A stretch of 64,000 bases of DNA from JACMLD01 sp044227095 (GTDB taxonomy: Bacteria > Bacteroidota > Bacteroidia > Chitinophagales > Chitinophagaceae), in contig JBGAFV010000001.1 of NCBI GenBank assembly GCA_044227095.1, positions 2,542,001 through 2,606,000 on the forward strand, given 5' to 3'. Shown in pieces: positions 60,249-64,000 of this stretch (positions are counted from its first letter, which is position 1; the number at the start of each line of letters is the position of its first letter). The translations under genes were made by a program, and so were the position numbers. A model generated the notes under the pieces. That model searched no databases and was not told the DNA's origin. It was given only the letters and a program-made list of their open reading frames with translations.

Positions 60249-62643
60249 TGCCCAATTGAAACTGTCCCTTCAGTAATTGTATATCATAAAACCAACCGTA
60301 ATTAATATTTGAATAAGCCGGGTTCTTTAATTTATAAGACCAGTCGAAACGAATAAGAAAATAATCAAAGTCTGCACGCAGACTGGTACCTGCGCCTACA
60401 GCTATATCAGTATACAATCGGTTAATGTTGAAGTCTGCACCAATATTATTGGGCTCTCCATAGGTAGTGCGGTACCAGATATTGCCAATATCTGTAAATA
60501 ATGCACTTTTAAGTTTTATCGTGTTAAATAAAGTACCCAGGTTAAAACGATATTCAATATTGCCTTCCAGTTGTATATCGCCAAACCTGTCAATTCCTTT
60601 TGCAGTATCGTTGGTTTCATAATAAGGAGAAGAGCCAATGCCCAATTGTCTCACCTGCCACGCCCTCATACTGTAAGGGCCCCCTGCATAAAACGATTTA
60701 AAAAATGGAAGTTGTCTTTCCCTGTTGCCATCTTTGTCTTTTCCATATGGGATGCCTACGCCAGCGTACATCCTGAAAACAAGTGCAGATTTTTTATAGT
60801 TGATATAATGTTTGTAATCGGCATCTATTTTTATAAAACGGTAAAGATTGGCATCACGATCAAGTGTATTAAACATTCCTGTAAGGCCACCGCTTTCTTC
60901 TATACCAATCCTTAAATCATTTTTCTTAGCGCCGTCACTTCCATTCTGAATATAATTATAACCGCCAATCATGCTTATTACCATGCCTGTGTTGAATGAA
61001 TATTTAAGGTTGGGATTATATTTTAACAACGAATCCAATTGCGGTCTCGGACCTAACAAAACATATTCTACGTTAAACGGACTAAAATACCATGTATGGC
61101 TTTTTCTCTGCCGGCGGCTTCTGGACCATTGATAACCCCAGGAAACGTTAAGCGACTTTAATGAATAAAAATCTTTCCTGTCTGTATAAGCCCCATTAAG
61201 ATTTAGAAGACTGCGTTGTATGCGCAGTGAATCTGTTTTTACTTTACCCACCAAAAATTTTGGTACAACCAATCTTGGAAATGAATAGGTGTGAGAAAGA
61301 CTGGTTTGAATTGTTTGTATAAAACTGCTTCCCAAATTTACTTCTACACCTGTACGCAGGTTGGTGCTGGATTGTATTGCCTGTTTGGCAACATTGCGGT
61401 TATTAAGACCAAAGTTTAAGCCCACACCAAAAAGATCACCCGTTGCAATTACATCGCCCGTATTATAGCTGGCATCTGCAGTTACGCTTACATCCTGTTT
61501 TACTGAAGGGTACATTTTTATAAGCACATCAATAGTAGGAGAAGAATCCTGCGCTTCTACCATAACTATGCTTACCTGTATAAATGTATTAAGCTGGGTG
61601 TAATTTGTATAGGTACGTGCATAGTTCCGCAGCCTGAAAATTTCACCAGGCAGCAATGCATTTTTGGAAGCGATGAATGCTGGTTTAAATTTATTGTGAC
61701 TGTTAAAAATATGTACACCGCTTATGGTTACAGAATCATAATAAGTACTTGCAGAATCTTCCAGCAAACTAAGATCCGGGTAGATATTTACATTGCGGAT
61801 GCTGTATTTACGAAAATGGCTCACTGCATTTGGGTTGCGCAGTTGTATTACCACGTTCATTTGTGGGTTTTGCTGGCGTTCTCTTGCTTTCTGCAATAAG
61901 CGAAGTTGTTCAAACGGATCCAATGAGGGGTTGATTAACGCAGAGAAAATAGTATCCCTTTCAGCATTTAAATCATCGCGGGAAAATTTATAATAGCCAT
62001 TGTTGCGAAACAATTCTACCAGCCTGTCCATCTCTGCAGCAATAACATCTACAGAATACGGGTCTCCTTTTTTTAATAACGAATTGGCCCGTCGCGAATA
62101 AGCAAGCTGCTGTAATGCAGAATCCTGTAACCGGTATGCAATTGAATCAAACTTATAACTCTTGCCGGGAATTACGGTAAATTCAACTGAAACTCTTTGC
62201 TCAGTTGTTTTACGCCGGTCTTTGGATTTACCACGAAATATATTGCCCACCCACCAGTTGCGGTGATTTATAGTCATAGAACTATCCCAGCTAATAACAG
62301 ATGTATAATAACCCTGGGCATGCATCAGGTTATCCATAAAAATGATTGACCGGTTTGCCGCGGCGGTATCAAAAATGGATGGGTTTATAATTTGGGTCCT
62401 TCCCGGATAGACAGTTTTTAGTAAGGTCTTCATGCTGTCATCCAACTGGTTTCCAAGCTTCAGCTTTAAATCTGCTTTTTGAGAAGGCGGCAAATTGCCC
62501 TGTATGTTTATATTTGTTGAAGCTACAAAGGGTTTGTCTCTACTATATTTATAAGGAAGAACAACACATCCGGAGATTGCAGCCGCTAAGCCGGTAATTA
62601 AAATAAAAAGATAAAGGTAAACGGGCTTATACAATGAATGCAT
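60232..62643 (-). CDS. BamA/TamA-family outer-membrane protein, TamL-type lipoprotein
   Basis: 803 aa. A lipobox (AAISGC, Cys26) marks it as a lipoprotein, unusual for the superfamily but typical of TamL proteins of Bacteroidota. POTRA-like domains occupy about 40-385 (IIFMDNLMHAQGYYTSVIS; MDRLVELFRNNGYYKFSRD). A 16-strand Omp85 barrel follows, with the lid-loop substitute FYAGGPYSMRAWQVRQLG and the terminal FQLGINYPF. It works with TamB-like proteins in outer-membrane biogenesis. tamB is not adjacent. It is divergent from the TrmH gene with only 23 bp between the starts. Confidence 0.9.
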   Translation of the reverse strand: MHSLYKPVYLYLFILITGLAAAISGCVVLPYKYSRDKPFVASTNINIQGNLPPSQKADLKLKLGNQLDDSMKTLLKTVYPGRTQIINPSIFDTAAANRSIIFMDNLMHAQGYYTSVISWDSSMTINHRNWWVGNIFRGKSKDRRKTTEQRVSVEFTVIPGKSYKFDSIAYRLQDSALQQLAYSRRANSLLKKGDPYSVDVIAAEMDRLVELFRNNGYYKFSRDDLNAERDTIFSALINPSLDPFEQLRLLQKARERQQNPQMNVVIQLRNPNAVSHFRKYSIRNVNIYPDLSLLEDSASTYYDSVTISGVHIFNSHNKFKPAFIASKNALLPGEIFRLRNYARTYTNYTQLNTFIQVSIVMVEAQDSSPTIDVLIKMYPSVKQDVSVTADASYNTGDVIATGDLFGVGLNFGLNNRNVAKQAIQSSTNLRTGVEVNLGSSFIQTIQTSLSHTYSFPRLVVPKFLVGKVKTDSLRIQRSLLNLNGAYTDRKDFYSLKSLNVSWGYQWSRSRRQRKSHTWYFSPFNVEYVLLGPRPQLDSLLKYNPNLKYSFNTGMVISMIGGYNYIQNGSDGAKKNDLRIGIEESGGLTGMFNTLDRDANLYRFIKIDADYKHYINYKKSALVFRMYAGVGIPYGKDKDGNRERQLPFFKSFYAGGPYSMRAWQVRQLGIGSSPYYETNDTAKGIDRFGDIQLEGNIEYRFNLGTLFNTIKLKSALFTDIGNIWYRTTYGEPNNIGADFNINRLYTDIAVGAGTSLRADFDYFLIRFDWSYKLKNPAYSNINYGWFYDIQLLKGQFQLGINYPF

Positions 62644-62666
62644 AATCAGAAAAAACGAGCAAAAAG

Positions 62667-63449
62667 ATGATCACAAAATTGCAGGTCAAATATATCCAAA
62701 GTCTGGGCCAAAAAAAATTCAGAGATCAGGAAGGGGTTTTTGTTGCAGAAGGCCCTAAAATAATTAACGAATTGTTGGGCCAGGTACCTGCTGTTCCGGA
62801 CGCATTGTTTGCTACCAAAGAATGGATAGATAAAAATGACTTGCTTTTAAAAAATATTGCCAGCAACAAGATAACTGAAATCAAGGATCACGAACTAGAG
62901 CGCATTTCTTTTTTACAAACGCCGCACGAAGTACTGGGTATTTTTAAAAAGCCAGCTGTGTTACCGGCAGATATTTCCAATACTGTTTCTTTAATGCTGG
63001 ATGGTATACAGGATCCTGGAAATATGGGCACCATTATACGTATTGCCGATTGGTTTGGTATCAGCAACATTATCTGCAGCATGGATTGTGCCGATGCTTT
63101 TGCGCCCAAAGTAGTACAAAGCACTATGGGCAGTATTGTACGTGTGCAATTGATGTATACAGACCTTCTGGCATTTGTACAAAAAACAAAAGATCTGCTA
63201 TTATACGCTGCTACTTTAAATGGAGAAAACCTAAATACTATGCAGCCATTGCAACGCGGTGTTATTGTTATTGGCAACGAATCTAAAGGCATACACGAGG
63301 CATTGCTTGCACATTGCAAACATCGCATTACCATACCCCGCATTGGCCATGCAGAATCTTTAAATGCAGCTGTAGCGGCGGGGATAATTTTGTCGCACCT
63401 CACCCAAAGCCCCTCTCCAACTTCGTTAGCGAGGGGTGCCTCTCGGTAA
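62667..63449 (+). CDS. TrmH/SpoU-family RNA methyltransferase
   Basis: 260 aa. An N-terminal substrate-binding part (KLQVKYIQSLGQKKFRDQEGVFVAEGPK) precedes the SPOUT knot with motif 1 LMLDGIQDPGNMGTIIRIADWFGI, motif 2 GVIVIGNESKGI and motif 3 ITIPRIGHAESLNAAVAAGIIL. It probably 2'-O-methylates 23S rRNA or tRNA. The last 14 or so residues (TQSPSPTSLARGASR) and the stop codon are translated from a family A repeat, so the natural end of the gene has been replaced. The 1-kb gene is divergent from the tamL-like gene. Confidence 0.92.
   Translation: MITKLQVKYIQSLGQKKFRDQEGVFVAEGPKIINELLGQVPAVPDALFATKEWIDKNDLLLKNIASNKITEIKDHELERISFLQTPHEVLGIFKKPAVLPADISNTVSLMLDGIQDPGNMGTIIRIADWFGISNIICSMDCADAFAPKVVQSTMGSIVRVQLMYTDLLAFVQKTKDLLLYAATLNGENLNTMQPLQRGVIVIGNESKGIHEALLAHCKHRITIPRIGHAESLNAAVAAGIILSHLTQSPSPTSLARGASR
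63397..63446 (-). repeat. Family A dispersed repeat, copy A5, inside the TrmH gene end
   Basis: ACCTCACCCAAAGCCCCTCTCC with loop and GAGGGGTGCCTCTC. Overlaps the last 17 codons of the TrmH-family gene and supplies its stop region. Confidence 0.85.
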
Positions 63450-63533
63450 AAGTATTTATTGATAGCAGCCTGGGGGACAAAAAAGAATAATCTTCAAAAC
63501 AATTTATAGGTGAATTTTTTAGGGAAATAAATT
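63447..63533. other. AT-rich intergenic stretch between repeats
   Basis: No gene or repeat recognised. The whole 63450-63813 gap is otherwise made of repeats B4, B5 and A6. Confidence 0.4.
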
Positions 63534-63579
63534 AGGATACCAGCCTTTGTTTTTCATAGCAGCATCCTTGCGTCGCACA
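63534..63579 (-). repeat. Family B dispersed repeat, copy B4
   Basis: GGATACCAGCCTTTGTTTTTC, then ATAGCAGCATCCTTGCGTCGCAC. It matches the right half of B3 in the inverse orientation. Confidence 0.75.
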
Positions 63580-63662
63580 TTTCAACTGTAAATCACTATT
63601 TATCTAATGGTACGTGAGACACAACACCATGGCAAAAAAACTAAGATCATTTTTGTACGAAA

Positions 63663-63714
63663 GATGAAAGGATTGCGACGCAACGATGGTGCTCAAAGAA
63701 CTAATGCTTGTATC
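63663..63714 (+). repeat. Family B dispersed repeat, copy B5
   Basis: GATGAAAGGATTGCGACGCA, ACGATGGTGCTCAAAGAACT and AATGCTTGTA. It is the close inverted counterpart of B1 at 7856-7907, about 50 bp with few differences. Confidence 0.85.
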
Positions 63715-63765
63715 AAAAACACGCCGGTTGCATTACAAGCTGGTTCTAATAGAAAAGTATTTTAC

Positions 63766-63817
63766 AGAGAGGCACCCCTCGCCATCGCAGATGGAGAAGG
63801 GCCGGGGATGAGGTCAC
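63766..63817 (+). repeat. Family A dispersed repeat, copy A6
   Basis: GAGAGGCACCCCTCGCC, loop, TGGAGAAGGGCCGGGGATGAGG. Its end contains the stop codon of the following minus-strand gene. Confidence 0.85.
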
Positions 63818-64000
63818 CTAAACTGTATCGCCTTAACCGGCTGTATGCGCCTAATAATAAGTGTTGGAATAATAAGTATAAGAAAACAAACAATAAAAGT
63901 GCCTGCATCTACCAATGCAAAATGCCACCACTCCTGGCGCATTTCTACTTTCGATATGTAATACATTTCTTCCTGCAGGTGAATAAGGCCATAATGTTGT
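63814..64000 (-). CDS. FtsX-like ABC permease, C-terminal end (5' end outside window)
   Basis: On the minus strand an open frame enters from the right edge and ends with TGA at 63814-63816, giving 61 visible residues. The last part (HFALVDAGTFIVCFLILI followed by IPTLIIRRIQPVKAIQFR) is one membrane helix plus the typical P-x-KAIQF ending of MacB/FtsX-type permeases in Bacteroidota. The stop codon lies within family A repeat A6. Confidence 0.75.
   Translation of the reverse strand, partial: QHYGLIHLQEEMYYISKVEMRQEWWHFALVDAGTFIVCFLILIIPTLIIRRIQPVKAIQFR

Overview
The window is a chromosomal segment of a member of the Bacteroidota, most likely a relative of the family Chitinophagaceae. The evidence is: AT-rich DNA; promoters that look like TAnnTTTG (-7) with TTTG about 19 bp upstream (clearest before rplU); secreted proteins ending in type IX secretion (T9SS) sorting tails; TamL-, GH3-, M43-, DUF4397-, DUF4350- and OmpP1/FadL-type proteins typical of that phylum; and intergenic regions full of short dispersed palindromic repeats. 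There is no rRNA, tRNA, CRISPR array, complete IS element or prophage. The placement below phylum level is an inference from protein types, not from a marker search.

Layout. 1-5.0 kb: the end of a CorC-type CBS protein, a secreted esterase, a discoidin-domain T9SS protein and a GH3-like adenylating enzyme. 5.0-7.8 kb: rplU-rpmA, a 49-aa Lys/Ala-rich histone H1-like protein, and a PolX-type protein with a doubtful polymerase site but an intact PHP nuclease. 8-12.6 kb: a very large NtrY-like sensor kinase translationally coupled to mazG. 12.7-19.4 kb: a YD-repeat-like secreted protein, a GH13 lipoprotein, a DUF1080 protein, an SPFH protein and an ExbB/ExbD pair. 19.5-23.2 kb: prmC facing the ribD-eamA-yigZ operon. 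23.4-31.2 kb: a PQQ-type sugar dehydrogenase, a PIN toxin with a candidate antitoxin, hbd, a carboxypeptidase-regulatory-like protein, mrp, paiB and a glycerophosphodiesterase. 31.2-31.8 kb: a 127-bp tandem array. 31.8-37.7 kb: an M43 protease, a class-A beta-lactamase-like serine hydrolase and exported proteins. 38-47.5 kb: sucC, tsaC, a GT9 glycosyltransferase, cca, miaA and a GH1 glycosidase. 47.5-52.9 kb: a FadL-like porin, an Asn/Gly-rich lipoprotein, proS and small membrane proteins. 52.9-59.3 kb: an RDD / SpoIIM / DUF4129 / DUF4350 / MoxR / DUF58 cluster with overlapping reading frames. 59.5-64 kb: truB, tamL, a TrmH-family methyltransferase and the end of an FtsX-like permease.

Most likely system-level items. 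(1) The MoxR-DUF58-DUF4350-DUF4129-SpoIIM-RDD locus is a tightly packed membrane/AAA+ module whose function is unknown; related gene sets occur in other phyla. (2) The intergenic repeats form at least six families. Family A abuts the stop codons of at least three genes and encodes the end of the TrmH protein. Families A and B recur together, once as a mirrored pair near both ends of the window. A 48-bp palindrome has inserted into one B copy. A family C element seeded a 127-bp tandem array after losing about 50 bp between its two palindromes. (3) Three genes have their start codon exactly 4 nt after a TAnnTTTG motif, suggesting leaderless transcripts; one of them has no ordinary start codon.
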